Origin: Rapana venosa
Taxonomy: Eukaryota > Mollusca > Gastropoda > Neogastropoda > Muricidae
Direction: 5' to 3'
Length of the DNA stretch: 64,000 nt
Assembly (NCBI GenBank): GCA_028751875.1
Contig: CM054167.1
Coordinates: forward strand, 20,044,412 to 20,108,411
Positions 58,291 to 59,382 of the stretch are shown here, one piece after another; position 1 is the first letter of the stretch; each line of letters opens with the position of its first letter. Both the position numbers and the translations under genes were made by a program. The notes under the pieces are model-generated. The model was not told where the DNA came from. It searched no databases and saw nothing but the letters and a program-made list of their open reading frames with translations.

Positions 58291-59382
58291 AGCAGGAAAC
58301 TTTAATTTATAGCAAATCTGCTTCACAACCTTTTTGCTAATGACAGGTTTGATGGGGTGCCTTGCCCGGGGCAATCAGCAGGCATAGAATAAAACTTCTA
58401 TTCATTTTTTTCCCCCTGGGCATTGTGTAGGCCCTATTCATTAGTAATTGGAAGTTTTTAAAAAAACGGTACACTCATGCTTACACTTCTGCCCAAAAGT
58501 TTCGTACACAATTATCTTAACTGTAAATTAACGCCTAACATGCATCTGATTTTGGGTGATGTTGAGCTGAGTTGAGTCGAGATGATGTTGAGTTGAGTTG
58601 AGATGCATTTTTATTATTTTAATCTTTTATTCTAAGGATAATGGAATAAGCACTCATGTGCTTTTTTACATCCACTGATCCGGTCCCCGTGTGTATGCTG
58701 CTTCGTAAATTTTGTCATCCGCTCCCACCATCACACGATGGCCTACTCTTCCCAAAAGCAGAACAGGTTTTAATGTGTGTGCAAGATGTTCTGCGTGCAT
58801 TTGCACACAGGACCTCGGTTTATAGTCTCATCCAAAGGACTTTTGAGGAGAGTGGAGTCGGCAATGATGTTAACTCCAGAGGAAAAATCCTCTTGAACAA
58901 GATTCGAACCTGGGTCAGCAGATCAGAAGTGCAACGTGCACAGGTCCAACCAACCAGCCATCCCATCCTCCCTGGCCCCACTTTGTGTGATGTAGAGTTG
59001 AGTTGAGTTGAGTTGAGATGTATCTGATTGTGTGAGATGTTGAGTTGAGTCGAGATGCATCTGATTTTGCAAGATGATGTGTTGAGCTGATTTGAGATGC
59101 ATCTGATTTTGTGAGATGTTGTGTTGAGCTGATTTGAGATGCATCTGATTTTGTATGATGTAGAGTTTTTTTGTTGTTAATTAAACCAGACACATTTATA
59201 TCCAGAAGCTTGCCATATTCCTTTTTTTTTTTTAAAAAAGCTTGCCTGTTTGTACATGTGTACCAGTGCTACAATACTATAATCAAAATGTCTGCATACG
59301 AAACTTACCAACGATGGAGCAGGCAGCAGCTCCCAGAATGCACAGCACGAACAGGATGCAACAAATGACATCGGTGCATGAT
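13396..59382 (-). CDS. SLC44A (CTL2-like): Choline transporter-like protein (SLC44A family), at least 21 exons, N-terminus missing
   Basis: Multi-exon gene on the minus strand coding a polytopic membrane transporter of the CTL/SLC44A family. Known members move choline, and in some cases ethanolamine, at the plasma or mitochondrial membrane. In order the parts are: first membrane helix ([11 protein letters not shown]), long extracellular loop with [24 protein letters not shown] and RCIPSV; a helix bundle ([40 protein letters not shown]); a second loop; the family signatures [20 protein letters not shown] and [12 protein letters not shown]; a cysteine cluster [21 protein letters not shown] and a short Lys-rich tail before TGA. 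Listed exons total 2,011 nt (about 670 codons) against roughly 700 in vertebrate CTL2. Every exon border has GT/AG and phases agree throughout. It resembles CTL2/4/5 more than CTL1, but the paralogue is not settled. Confidence 0.95.
13530..13590 (+). repeat. Short dispersed element with TCTAATATCACTT core (family H)
   Basis: The motif CGTCTAATATCACTTAAAAG followed by GGAAAGACGTTAAAGCGAAG recurs with small changes at 17638-17690 (minus), 28765-28815, 41633-41680, 43795-43830 and 47675-47715. It is nearly always next to CA/TG microsatellite. Confidence 0.6.
13631..13760 (-). repeat. Dispersed repeat family G copy
   Basis: Matches, on the opposite strand, 15668-15872 and 36945-37060. The shared core is GTGTGGGCTGAGGCCAGC with CTGCAGAGTTACAAGC. 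Nature unknown; non-coding. Confidence 0.55.
13775..13960 (+). repeat. Dispersed repeat family E copy (partial)
   Basis: Shares AGAATTTCCAGAAAGTGGGG, AGGCAGAAACAAAGGGAGTG and the GATAGAAAAGGG order with 48285-48600, 63285-63575 and (minus strand) 53425-53755. Confidence 0.6.
13961..14666. other. SLC44A intron sequence without recognised features
   Basis: AT-rich intron between W21 and W22. Nothing beyond the repeats already listed. Confidence 0.5.
14667..14751 (-). CDS. SLC44A (CTL2-like): SLC44A exon W21
   Basis: Codes [20 protein letters not shown] then VDTLFLCF. The [15 protein letters not shown] motif is conserved across CTL proteins. Acceptor CCCTAACAG|ATT, donor TTTCT|GTGAGT. Confidence 0.97.
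14764..14935. repeat. Imperfect ATT/ATC trinucleotide repeat
   Basis: About 170 bp of CATTATCATTATTATT-type repeats in the W20-W21 intron. Confidence 0.8.
15230..16222 (-). repeat. Diverged tandem copies of the SLC44A W20 donor region
   Basis: The true junction reads on the plus strand CAGACTTACAATGACAGGCA (16596-16615). Related strings recur at about 15250 (CTTACTGTGACAAGCACCAA), 15550, 15912 (CAGACGTACAGAAACAGGCA), 16003 (CAGACTTGCAATGACAAGGG), 16105 (CAGACTCGCAATGACAAGGG) and 16200 (CAGACTTGCAATGACATGGG). The copies near 16.0-16.2 kb form a clear tandem of about 100 bp with an AGCGCGCTAGATCTT block. The others are older and weaker. Confidence 0.6.
15668..15872 (+). repeat. Dispersed repeat family G copy
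   Basis: Contains AATGTGTGGGCTGAGGCCAG and CTGCAGAGTTACAAGCACAG; see 13631-13760 and 36945-37060. Confidence 0.55.
16224..16507 (-). repeat. SINE family B copy: tRNA-like plus 5S-rRNA-like head
   Basis: On the minus strand it opens with CCGGGATAGCTCAGTGGTCG, a tRNA-type box A. From about 16465 to 16416 it continues GTTAAGCAGCGTCGAGCGTG and then TTGGATGGGTGACCG, which resembles the internal control region of 5S rRNA. The body includes CCTGCCCTCTTTAGGGTCAG and it ends TTTACCTTTAC. A near-full copy. Confidence 0.8.
16566..16597. repeat. Poly-C tract next to the W20 donor
   Basis: About 24 C in a row on the plus strand, immediately inside the intron from the W20 donor. Length is likely unreliable. 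Confidence 0.7.
16605..16693 (-). CDS. SLC44A (CTL2-like): SLC44A exon W20
   Basis: Codes [20 protein letters not shown], then LHFRLVPVI, a helix-loop-helix part near the C-terminus. Acceptor GTGACAACAG|CG, donor GTCATT|GTAAGT, followed by a long poly-G on the minus strand. Diverged copies of the donor region recur at 15.2-16.2 kb. Confidence 0.94.
16755..18170. repeat. TG-rich minisatellite in the W19-W20 intron
   Basis: About 1.4 kb of (TG)n blocks separated by a recurring module, TGTATGTTGATGTTGTTG then GTGTGGGGAGAGAGAG. Roughly 18 modules. Long His/Thr or Cys/Val open frames here result from the repeat. A family H motif is duplicated at 17638-17690. Confidence 0.85.
18171..18734. other. 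SLC44A intron sequence without recognised features
   Basis: AT-rich intron. A weak family H-like segment is possible at 18650-18700. Confidence 0.4.
18735..18955. repeat. CA-rich minisatellite
   Basis: Repeats of CACACACCACTCTCACACAC and related units. Confidence 0.8.
18958..19340 (+). repeat. SINE family C copy
   Basis: A second tRNA-headed SINE. Box A-like GGTAGTCTAGAGGTAACGCG and box B GGTTCGTATCCCG (19034-19046) are followed by an unrelated body, an A-rich run near 19255, and a tail with GTGGCGCTGCTCTTGTGGCG and CCCCGGGGAGAGCAGC. The same tail occurs on the minus strand at 36425-36510 and 43553-43625. Confidence 0.75.
19431..19501 (-). CDS. SLC44A (CTL2-like): SLC44A exon W19
   Basis: Codes [20 protein letters not shown] then GAV; the VLDKV motif and following helix are conserved. 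Acceptor TGTTTCCAG|G, donor TGTGG|GTAAGT. Confidence 0.96.
19725..19795 (+). repeat. Dispersed repeat family F fragment
   Basis: Core GCTCACCAATGGTGAGATTG. Related copies at 21705-21815, 23370-23470, 49410-49600 and 62735-62890. Confidence 0.55.
19796..20215 (+). repeat. Dispersed repeat family D copy
   Basis: About 420 bp that matches 52236-52640 in opposite orientation across its whole length. Landmarks are CATTGACGCTGGGGGCAACA, ATCGACTATGACTCTCTCAC and CCAAAACAGCAGCTGCCTCC. It contains a conserved short open frame (see findings). No known family recognised. Confidence 0.75.
20260..20530 (-). repeat. SINE family A copy
   Basis: Minus-strand copy. The tRNA-like head is at 20530-20470 (GGGATAGCCTAGCGGTTATA when read on the minus strand). 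Body landmarks are AGTTAACATCAGTGCTGAC and the GTTAAAACC-type region. It lies head to head with the next copy. Confidence 0.85.
20537..20866 (+). repeat. SINE family A copy, near full length
   Basis: GACGGGATAGCTTAGTGGTC (box A region) and GGTTTCGAATCCCG (box B) head a body with GGAGTTAACATCAGTGCCGA, CCCCAAAAGTCCTGTGGATG and TGTGTGCCGGTGGGAACAGA. It ends GAGTGCTTATTCCATTATCC followed by A-rich tail. About 330 bp. Confidence 0.92.
20867..21704. other. SLC44A intron sequence without recognised genes
   Basis: Includes a poly-G run near 20922-20939 and otherwise unique AT-rich sequence. Confidence 0.5.
21705..21815 (+). repeat. Dispersed repeat family F copy
   Basis: CAGCTAGAGCTTCGAGATTC followed by GCATTCCGACTTCAGGGACG, shared with the other family F copies. 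Confidence 0.55.
21970..22043 (-). CDS. SLC44A (CTL2-like): SLC44A exon W18
   Basis: Codes [20 protein letters not shown] then RNVL, matching the conserved IAIYG and F-L-L-x-R-N motifs. Acceptor GTGTTGCAG|ATT, donor CTGAG|GTAAGA. Confidence 0.96.
22256..22400 (+). repeat. SINE family A tail fused to an L2-like LINE tail
   Basis: GGGGACTGGATGTAAAAAAG to TTATCCTCGATAT is the SINE A 3' end. It is followed by GCGCTTTGATTTGTCGCTTT and AGCGCTATATAAATTCCATA with (ATT)n, the tail also seen at LINE ends at 30107 and 37965. Confidence 0.65.
22735..22830. repeat. (ACAG)n microsatellite
   Basis: Imperfect ACAG repeats flanked by GAGA-rich sequence. The Cys/Leu/Ser-rich minus-strand frame here is a repeat artefact. 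Confidence 0.85.
22890..23330 (-). pseudogene. CR1-like LINE reverse transcriptase C-terminal tail
   Basis: Minus-strand reading gives [20 protein letters not shown] then [20 protein letters not shown]. The pattern of a small residue, then W-N-x-L-P, then a Lys-rich end is typical of the last 40 residues of CR1/L2/Jockey ORF2 proteins. An upstream part (about 23280-23100) encodes a degraded preceding segment. 5'-truncated. Confidence 0.75.
23370..23470 (+). repeat. Dispersed repeat family F fragment
   Basis: GTTAGAGCTGCAAGGTTCAC with GGGTGAGATGTT; related to the other F copies. Confidence 0.5.
23806..23965 (+). repeat. SINE family A copy, 5'-truncated
   Basis: Body and tail only: AGAACATCTTGTGCACAGGT, TGTGTGCCGGTGGGAACAGA and CATTATCCTCGATATAAAAG. 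Confidence 0.88.
24055..24124 (-). CDS. SLC44A (CTL2-like): SLC44A exon W17
   Basis: Codes [20 protein letters not shown] and then YIM: the cysteine cluster and NKNAYIM segment conserved in the family. Acceptor TGATTTCAG|A, donor ATCATG|GTGTGT, phase 0 at the end. Confidence 0.97.
24125..24907. other. SLC44A intron sequence without recognised features
   Basis: Unique AT-rich intron between W16 and W17. Confidence 0.5.
24908..25320. repeat. CA/ATGCACA-rich repeat next to W16
   Basis: Repeats of GCACACACATGCATGC type. At 25187-25207 the string GAGGATGAACTTTGCCACTT duplicates the W16 donor border (25355-25375), so the array includes one copy of that junction. Confidence 0.75.
25365..25481 (-). 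CDS. SLC44A (CTL2-like): SLC44A exon W16
   Basis: Codes [20 protein letters not shown], then [17 protein letters not shown]. The YHxGSLAFG motif is a family hallmark. Acceptor GTGTGTCAG|GTAC, donor GCAAA|GTTCAT (weak). The array at 25.5-26.5 kb repeats its acceptor and first 11 bases. Confidence 0.97.
25482..26470 (-). repeat. Acceptor-seeded minisatellite of W16 (about 120-130 bp units)
   Basis: Seven clear units plus a degenerate eighth. Each contains CATGTGGTACCTCACACA, a copy of the W16 border CATGTGGTACCTGACACA. On the minus strand each unit therefore has an AG followed by the first 11 bases of W16 (GTACCACATGG), then unrelated intron sequence (TACAGTCCCAGTATTTTCAG). The units differ by few substitutions and by CA-run length. 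Confidence 0.93.
26471..27400. other. SLC44A intron sequence without recognised genes
   Basis: Contains a possible SINE A scrap near 26718-26750 (CAGAACATCTTGTGCACATG). Otherwise nothing is recognised. Confidence 0.45.
27421..27912. repeat. (CTACA)n-type pentanucleotide satellite
   Basis: About 490 bp of CTACACTACACTACTCTACA and TGCACTGCACT variants. The 220-residue Thr/Tyr/Leu-rich plus-strand frame is a repeat artefact. Confidence 0.9.
28200..28764. other. SLC44A intron sequence without recognised features
   Basis: AT-rich, with a poly-C run of more than 20 near 28714-28733. Confidence 0.5.
28765..28815 (+). repeat. Family H element next to CA repeat
   Basis: GTCTGATATCACTACTTAGT then AAAGGATGTTAAACTGAAGA, followed directly by CA-rich repeat. 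Confidence 0.55.
28816..29265. repeat. ACACTAAC-type tandem repeat abutting the W15 donor
   Basis: About 450 bp of CACACACTAACACACAC variants reaching to within 10 bp of the W15 donor. Confidence 0.8.
29273..29449 (-). CDS. SLC44A (CTL2-like): SLC44A exon W15
   Basis: The most diagnostic exon: [20 protein letters not shown], then [20 protein letters not shown], a family signature. It ends SSLGRSLR. Acceptor GTGTGTCAG|G, donor TTTGAG|GTGTGT. 177 nt. CA-rich repeats lie on both sides. Confidence 0.98.
29451..30000. repeat. CA-rich minisatellite abutting the W15 acceptor
   Basis: Units of about 55-60 bp with GAAAACACACATGCACAC and ATGCAGGC. It starts at the W15 acceptor. Confidence 0.85.
30107..30620 (-). 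pseudogene. L2-like LINE 3' end (RT tail, 3' UTR and ATT repeat)
   Basis: Minus-strand frame gives [20 protein letters not shown], then [20 protein letters not shown] and [15 protein letters not shown], the usual C-terminus of CR1/L2-type ORF2. Below it lie a non-coding part and a tail with GCGCAATATAAATTCCATTT and (ATT)n. The 5' part is missing. A CA repeat at 30240-30268 interrupts the 3' UTR. Confidence 0.8.
31035..31060. repeat. Poly-G tract
   Basis: About 25 G before the SINE head at 31061. Confidence 0.8.
31061..31345 (+). repeat. SINE family A copy, diverged
   Basis: GACGGGCTAGTCCAGTGGTC head with degraded box B (GGTTTGAGCC) and body landmarks CATCAGTACCGACTCCACAC and AGAACATCTTGTGCACATGT. 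It lacks the usual 3' tail. Confidence 0.8.
31600..32780 (-). repeat. 37-bp minisatellite carrying a splice donor and the W14 segment
   Basis: About 30 units, CTTGACACACTCACACAACT then TACTGTGTTCCCCCATA on the plus strand. On the minus strand each full unit contains ACACA|GTAAGTTG, a strong donor sequence, preceded by the 23-nt candidate micro-exon. Some units near 31.9, 32.04, 32.25 and 32.46 kb have lost the donor (ACAACTTTTCCCCC form). Order and length variants suggest recent amplification. Confidence 0.92.
32740..32762 (-). CDS. SLC44A (CTL2-like): Proposed SLC44A micro-exon W14 (23 nt) inside a 37-bp tandem array
   Basis: W13 ends in phase 0 and W15 needs two bases before it. The 23-nt segment between a unit's AG and its GTAAGT supplies exactly that and reads CVKYGGT plus CA, which becomes Gln with W15. 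A Cys and a Tyr-Gly pair are expected just before the next helix in this family. About 30 units across 31.6-32.8 kb carry the same segment, so the copy used cannot be chosen from sequence. The coordinates give the intact unit nearest the upstream exon. The acceptor lacks a good pyrimidine tract, so the true exon could be longer. Confidence 0.4.
32781..33425. other. SLC44A intron sequence without clear features
   Basis: Degraded ends of the 37-bp array to about 32860, then CA- and AT-rich sequence including a short (TA)n near 32995-33025. Confidence 0.5.
33430..34075 (-). repeat. 57/42-bp minisatellite abutting the W13 donor
   Basis: Units contain CACCACCAGCTCTATCATTG, ACCGTCCTGCCACACAATC and, in the long form, CACTCCTCTGTAATCTAA. 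The first unit starts inside the W13 donor: the intron reads GTGAGCAGTGGTGTGAGG and array units read TAGAGCTGGTGGTGTTAG at the same position. About 12 units. Both unit sizes are multiples of three, which explains the long open frames here. Confidence 0.9.
34085..34151 (-). CDS. SLC44A (CTL2-like): SLC44A exon W13 (67 nt)
   Basis: Codes [20 protein letters not shown] then EP, in the second extracellular loop. Acceptor GTTGCAG|TGACAT, donor GAACCG|GTGAGC. It enters in the frame left by W12 and ends in phase 0. Sequence in this loop is poorly conserved across the family, so support is mainly splice sites, phase and position. Tandem arrays built from its acceptor and its donor side flank it. Confidence 0.8.
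34152..34375 (-). repeat. 39-bp minisatellite made from the W13 acceptor
   Basis: Units of TTCAGTTTATGTCACTGCAA and AAATTGTTCACAACA. On the minus strand each holds TTTTTGCAG|TGACATAAA, matching the true acceptor GTTGCAG|TGACATTAAA. About five or six units, then a LINE insertion; the array resumes at 35165-35290. Confidence 0.9.
34376..35165 (-). pseudogene. LINE reverse transcriptase C-terminal fragment inserted in the W13 acceptor array
   Basis: Minus-strand open frame of 119 residues: [60 protein letters not shown] and [16 protein letters not shown]. The LFG...ILLAKxxIxRC pattern is typical of the C-terminal region of non-LTR ORF2 proteins, perhaps Tx1/L1-like. A T-rich stretch at 34372-34390 is the expected poly(A) end. 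Array sequence ACTGCMAA is found on both sides, consistent with a target-site duplication. Confidence 0.7.
35166..35460. other. Resumed W13 acceptor array and unique intron
   Basis: Starts with TGCAAAATTGTTCACATTTC and TATGTCACTGCAAAATCAGT, degenerate units of the 39-bp array. It then becomes unique. Confidence 0.6.
35461..36194 (-). repeat. 30-bp minisatellite seeded by the W12 donor
   Basis: About 22 units of ACACTTACTTAGGCGGTGTT plus TGTTGTTGTG. On the minus strand nearly all carry AAGTAAGTGTCACAACAAC, a copy of the W12 donor and first intron bases (CAG|GTAAGTGTCACAACAAC). The array begins exactly at the exon border at 36194. Confidence 0.95.
36195..36242 (-). CDS. SLC44A (CTL2-like): SLC44A exon W12 (48 nt)
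   Basis: Small exon coding [15 protein letters not shown], which continues VTSAL into the second extracellular loop. Acceptor GATCACCAG|CTA, donor TTACAG|GTAAGTG. Its length (1+45+2 nt) fits both neighbours. The 30-bp minisatellite at 35.5-36.2 kb begins at this donor. Confidence 0.88.
36425..36510 (-). repeat. SINE family C tail fragment
   Basis: TTTCTCTGCGTGAAATTTCG and CAACGCCACAAGAGCAGCGC, the reverse complement of the 19270-19345 tail. Confidence 0.65.
36541..36732 (+). repeat. SINE family A fragment with internal (GT)n expansion
   Basis: SINE body AAGTCCTTCAGACCAGACTA, then a (GT) run of about 32 units at 36576-36639 exactly where other copies read CCCGTGTGTGCAAA, then CAACATCTTGCGCACAAGTT. 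The microsatellite grew inside the SINE. Confidence 0.85.
36945..37060 (+). repeat. Dispersed repeat family G copy
   Basis: GAATGTGTCAGCTGAGGCCA and CTTGCAGAGATACAAGCTC, lying 100 bp from exon W11. Confidence 0.55.
37163..37255 (-). CDS. SLC44A (CTL2-like): SLC44A exon W11
   Basis: Membrane helix [20 protein letters not shown] ending at VTSAL. Acceptor CCTGTTGCAG|GG. The donor CTGCCCT|GTATCC is weak but is the only one that keeps the frame into W12. Confidence 0.92.
37832..37931 (-). CDS. SLC44A (CTL2-like): SLC44A exon W10
   Basis: A Leu/Val-rich helix followed by [16 protein letters not shown], one of the best conserved segments of the family. Acceptor GTTGTTCAG|GA, donor AGCAA|GTCAGT. 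100 nt. Confidence 0.96.
37950..38200 (-). repeat. L2-like LINE 3' UTR and tail
   Basis: (ATT)n tail on the minus strand preceded by ATTCAATGCTTTATAAAATC and GTAAGCGCTTTGTTTTGCTG, matching 30107-30240 and 52630-52760. A CA repeat is inside. Confidence 0.65.
38234..40592 (-). pseudogene. RTE-like LINE, endonuclease end plus reverse transcriptase
   Basis: The largest mobile-element gene piece in the window. The minus strand reads: end of the endonuclease ([20 protein letters not shown] and [14 protein letters not shown]), linker, RT start ([20 protein letters not shown]), [40 protein letters not shown], the catalytic box [13 protein letters not shown] (about 39050-39010), [12 protein letters not shown] and the C-terminal [20 protein letters not shown] with [20 protein letters not shown]. 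One frameshift lies near 39550-39570, just before the RT fingers. The 5' endonuclease part is replaced by a 36-bp minisatellite. The rest of the frame is intact, so the copy is fairly young. Confidence 0.9.
40598..41395 (-). repeat. 36-bp minisatellite at the 5' end of the RTE-like LINE
   Basis: About 20 units of GGCTGCAGAGTTTTGTCTGC and ATTGAAGGGAGTGGAT. Some have an extra nine-base AGTCTGCAG module. Because unit lengths are multiples of three, several frames on both strands stay open. On the minus strand the array is in frame with the endonuclease fragment, giving a 588-codon open frame with [11 protein letters not shown] repeats. Confidence 0.92.
41396..41632. other. Intron sequence and CA repeat
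   Basis: About 120 bp of unassigned sequence with a short minus-strand open frame ([19 protein letters not shown]), possibly LINE-derived, then a CA repeat at 41548-41612. Confidence 0.4.
41633..41680 (+). repeat. Family H element between CA repeats
   Basis: TCTAATATCACTATGAGTGA then AGACATTAAAGTGAAAGAAA, with CA microsatellite on both sides. Confidence 0.6.
41715..42050 (+). repeat. SINE family A copy, near full length
   Basis: GATGGGATAGCCTGGTGATT head, box B GGGTTCAAATCTC, body GGAGTTAACATCAGCGTCAA and tail GAGTGCTTATTCCATCATCC. Confidence 0.9.
42188..42319 (-). CDS. SLC44A (CTL2-like): SLC44A exon W9
   Basis: Codes [20 protein letters not shown], later [11 protein letters not shown]. 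The TWLAF motif opens the next helix and NIT is a potential sequon. Acceptor TGTGTGCAG|GC, donor TTTTG|GTGAGT; phase 1 on both sides. Confidence 0.95.
42320..43552. other. SLC44A intron sequence without recognised genes
   Basis: Mostly unique AT-rich sequence in the W8-W9 intron. Confidence 0.5.
43553..43625 (-). repeat. SINE family C tail fragment
   Basis: CTTTCTCTGGGTGAAATCCA and AGAACAGCACCACTG; same tail as 36425-36510. Confidence 0.6.
43795..43830 (+). repeat. Family H element fragment
   Basis: CATATCACTTTTGAGTGAAC then AGACATTAAATCAAAC. Not next to CA repeat here. Confidence 0.45.
44050..45360 (-). repeat. 53-bp minisatellite seeded by the W8 donor
   Basis: About 25 units of GACATGAGGACTAAACTCTC, TGATGTGACACAAGTGAGTC and ACTGTGACTGTGT, with a shorter 44-bp form. 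The last unit (45330-45360) runs into the W8 donor, GACATGAGGAGGACTCAC, so array position and donor coincide. Most units have lost the exact GTGAGT but keep GAGAGTTTAGTCCTCATGTC on the minus strand. Confidence 0.9.
45361..45473 (-). CDS. SLC44A (CTL2-like): SLC44A exon W8
   Basis: Membrane exon: [20 protein letters not shown], then [17 protein letters not shown], covering two helices and the conserved R-x-L-x-G-x-M-V-W junction. Acceptor GTGACAG|GGG, donor TTCA|GTGAGT. Tandem arrays made from the exon borders flank it on both sides. Confidence 0.96.
45474..46350 (-). repeat. About 100-bp minisatellite seeded by the W8 acceptor and exon start
   Basis: The string CAGCAGCGATATCAGCATGG, which is the first third of exon W8 read on the plus strand (45440-45459), recurs at about 45592, 45690, 45895 and 46004, and in weaker form at 46092. 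Each copy continues CAATCAGCAGGCCCCTGT, reproducing the exon start and the AG acceptor. Between copies lies ACATCATCATCTATAGCAAC with (CAA)n. A degenerate copy is at 46285-46330. Confidence 0.93.
46732..47026 (+). repeat. SINE family B copy: tRNA-like plus 5S-rRNA-like head
   Basis: GGGACGAGATAACTCAGTGG (tRNA-type box A), then GTTAAGCAGCATCGAGTGTG and ATTGGATGGGTGACTT at 46780-46823 (5S-like), body TACCTGCCCTCTTTAGGGTC and end GGTTATGGGACACCGTTACC. Full-length. Confidence 0.8.
47114..47197 (-). CDS. SLC44A (CTL2-like): SLC44A exon W7
   Basis: Codes [20 protein letters not shown] and then ESWPHIL, the end of the first loop and the start of the second helix. Acceptor TTCACACAG|C, donor TTGGT|GTAAGT. 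Confidence 0.94.
47518..47572. repeat. CT/CA microsatellite
   Basis: (CT)n passing into (CA)n upstream of W7. Confidence 0.8.
47675..47715 (+). repeat. Family H element
   Basis: TCTGGTATCACTTTAAGTAG then AAGACATGAAATTAAAGACT. Confidence 0.5.
47890..48025 (-). CDS. SLC44A (CTL2-like): SLC44A exon W6
   Basis: Begins with [10 protein letters not shown], the conserved RCxP motif of the first loop. Two possible N-glycosylation sequons are present, NYT within the exon and NGT at its end, the latter completed by the next exon. Acceptor GGTGTTGCAG|TG, donor ACCAA|GTATGG. 136 nt, phase 1 to phase 2. Confidence 0.94.
48140..48260 (+). repeat. L2-like LINE tail fragment
   Basis: GCAAGCGCTTTGATTTGTTT and AGCGCTATAGAAATTCCATT with an ATT/ATC repeat, same tail as 22335-22400. 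Confidence 0.6.
48285..48600 (+). repeat. Dispersed repeat family E copy, near full length
   Basis: From GTTGTCTGTCATATGAGCGA through GCGCCTGACAAGTCAAGCCC to GCACGCCCACAGGGGAGTG. Same order as 63285-63575 and the reverse complement of 53425-53755. About 310 bp; no tRNA-like head seen. Confidence 0.7.
49092..49316 (-). repeat. SINE family B copy, head truncated
   Basis: Body identical in layout to 16224-16507 and ending in the 5S-like part (CGGTCACCCATCCAAGTGGT on the plus strand). The tRNA-like segment is missing. Confidence 0.8.
49410..49600 (+). repeat. Dispersed repeat family F copy
   Basis: TGGCTAGAACTCTCAAGGAT, CACCAATGGTCAGA and GCTGCATTCTGACTTCAGGG, with a C-rich run in the middle. 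Confidence 0.6.
49756..49903. repeat. CAG/CAT trinucleotide repeat
   Basis: About 150 bp of CAGCAGCAGCATCAGCAGCA type, ending in a pure run of 15 CAG (49860-49904). It lies in the W5-W6 side of the gene, about 90 bp beyond the W5 donor. The Gln/His plus-strand frame is not a gene. Confidence 0.9.
49996..50059 (-). CDS. SLC44A (CTL2-like): SLC44A exon W5
   Basis: Codes [19 protein letters not shown], matching the conserved Cys-x-x-Tyr-Tyr-x-x-SK part of the loop. Acceptor CTATTCCCAG|CAA, donor TCAG|GTACAG. Leaves in phase 1. Confidence 0.93.
50151..50592 (-). repeat. SINE family A copy with a second, tandem tail fragment
   Basis: A full copy at 50592-50268 (minus) with head GGGATAGCCTAGTGGTTAGG, box B GGTTCGATTCCCG (minus) and tail AAAAGCACATAAGTGCTTAT. 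Immediately beyond its A-rich end is a second tail fragment (50235-50151) of another copy in the same direction. Confidence 0.92.
50942..50983. repeat. (CT)n microsatellite
   Basis: About 20 CT units. TG/CA repeats lie nearby at 50840-50872. Confidence 0.9.
51195..51392. repeat. CT/CA mixed microsatellite
   Basis: Blocks of CTCTCTC and CACACACA; the open frames are artefacts. Confidence 0.85.
51822..52010. repeat. CA/CT mixed microsatellite upstream of the W4 donor
   Basis: About 190 bp of ACACACTCACACACAC type with CTCTCTC inserts. Confidence 0.85.
52099..52230 (-). CDS. SLC44A (CTL2-like): SLC44A exon W4
   Basis: Extracellular loop exon: [20 protein letters not shown], later [15 protein letters not shown]. 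Exactly 44 codons, phase 0 at both ends. Acceptor ATCGTCTGCAG|GTG, donor TCCAAA|GTGAGT. A dispersed repeat (family D) starts a few bases upstream of the acceptor. Confidence 0.95.
52236..52640 (-). repeat. Dispersed repeat family D copy
   Basis: Reverse complement of 19796-20215. Starts within 10 bases of the W4 acceptor (52231-52232), so it lies over the likely branch-point region. Confidence 0.75.
52641..53200 (-). repeat. L2-like LINE 3' end, with a SINE A inserted
   Basis: The outer parts (52641-52760 and 52995-53200) match the LINE end at 30107-30450: GTGTCTTGAGGCTGGATTTG, GAGGTCATTCCAGGTGGACG and AATCAAAGCGCTCGCATTCA. A family A SINE (52803-52967) and CA repeats sit inside. Confidence 0.7.
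52803..52967 (+). repeat. SINE family A copy, 5'-truncated, nested in a LINE end
   Basis: AACATCTTGCGCACACGTTA, TGCCGGTGGGAACGGATGAC and TTATTCCATTATCCTCGAAA. Confidence 0.88.
53425..53755 (-). repeat. Dispersed repeat family E copy
   Basis: Reverse complement of 48285-48600: CTTCTGGAAATTCCGTGCTA, CTTGGTCCATTCTCTTGCCC and GTGTCAGGCGCCTAACGACA. Confidence 0.7.
54120..55735 (-). repeat. GA-rich minisatellite seeded by the W3 donor
   Basis: About 30 units, 40-60 bp, of GGGTCTAACTGAAGGAGA followed by variable GGAAGAAGAGGAGGAGG. On the minus strand each unit carries CCTTCAGTTAGACCC or CCTTCAGTCAGACCC. The true junction is CCCTCAG|GTCAGACCCC at 55726-55742, so units are copies of the donor with the last exonic G lost. 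Units nearer the exon more often keep the TCAGACC form. Strongly purine-biased over 1.6 kb. Confidence 0.93.
55736..55820 (-). CDS. SLC44A (CTL2-like): SLC44A exon W3
   Basis: Codes [15 protein letters not shown] and ends at GCPTPQ, both conserved loop motifs. Acceptor TGTTGGCAG|G, donor CCTCAG|GTCAGA, leaving in phase 0. A 1.6-kb minisatellite starts directly at this donor and repeats it. Confidence 0.95.
55870..56012. repeat. (TG)n microsatellite
   Basis: About 143 bp of nearly pure TG, 50 bp upstream of the W3 acceptor. Confidence 0.93.
56013..57000. other. SLC44A intron sequence without recognised features
   Basis: Unique AT-rich sequence with a poly-G near 56611-56624. Confidence 0.5.
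57008..57086 (-). CDS. SLC44A (CTL2-like): SLC44A exon W2
   Basis: Start of the large extracellular loop: [20 protein letters not shown]. The GDP, YPTDS and FCGQ motifs are conserved in the family. Acceptor GCGTGACAG|GC, donor TTACA|GTGAGT; enters in phase 1 and leaves in phase 2. Confidence 0.95.
57222..57551 (+). repeat. SINE family A copy with tail fragment fused at its head
   Basis: 57222-57262 is a SINE tail scrap (ACAAAACTGTATACACACAG). It joins a mostly complete copy: box B GGGTTTGAATATT, GGAGTTGACATCACTGCTGA and TTATTCCATTATCCTCGAAA. Confidence 0.85.
57552..58615. other. SLC44A intron sequence; (TA)n at 58256-58286
   Basis: Otherwise no feature recognised in the W1-W2 intron. Confidence 0.5.
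58620..58968 (-). repeat. SINE family A copy
   Basis: Minus-strand copy with tail GAGTGCTTATTCCATTATCC (minus), body and degraded head near 58968 (GGGATGGCTGGTTGGTTGGA). Confidence 0.88.
58985..59165. repeat. TTGAG / GATGCATCTGATTTTG tandem repeat
   Basis: Four or five units of GAGATGCATCTGATTTTG with TGTTGAGCTGATTT, an AT-rich minisatellite between a SINE and exon W1. A related short stretch is at 58545-58605. Confidence 0.75.
59309..59382 (-). CDS. SLC44A (CTL2-like): SLC44A exon W1 (first recognised exon)
   Basis: Codes [19 protein letters not shown] and continues to SIV: the family hallmark at the first transmembrane helix. Acceptor TTTGCTTCAG|ATC, donor GTTG|GTAAGT. It begins with one base of a split codon, so at least one upstream exon exists. 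No convincing N-terminal exon was found between 59.4 and 64 kb. Confidence 0.95.
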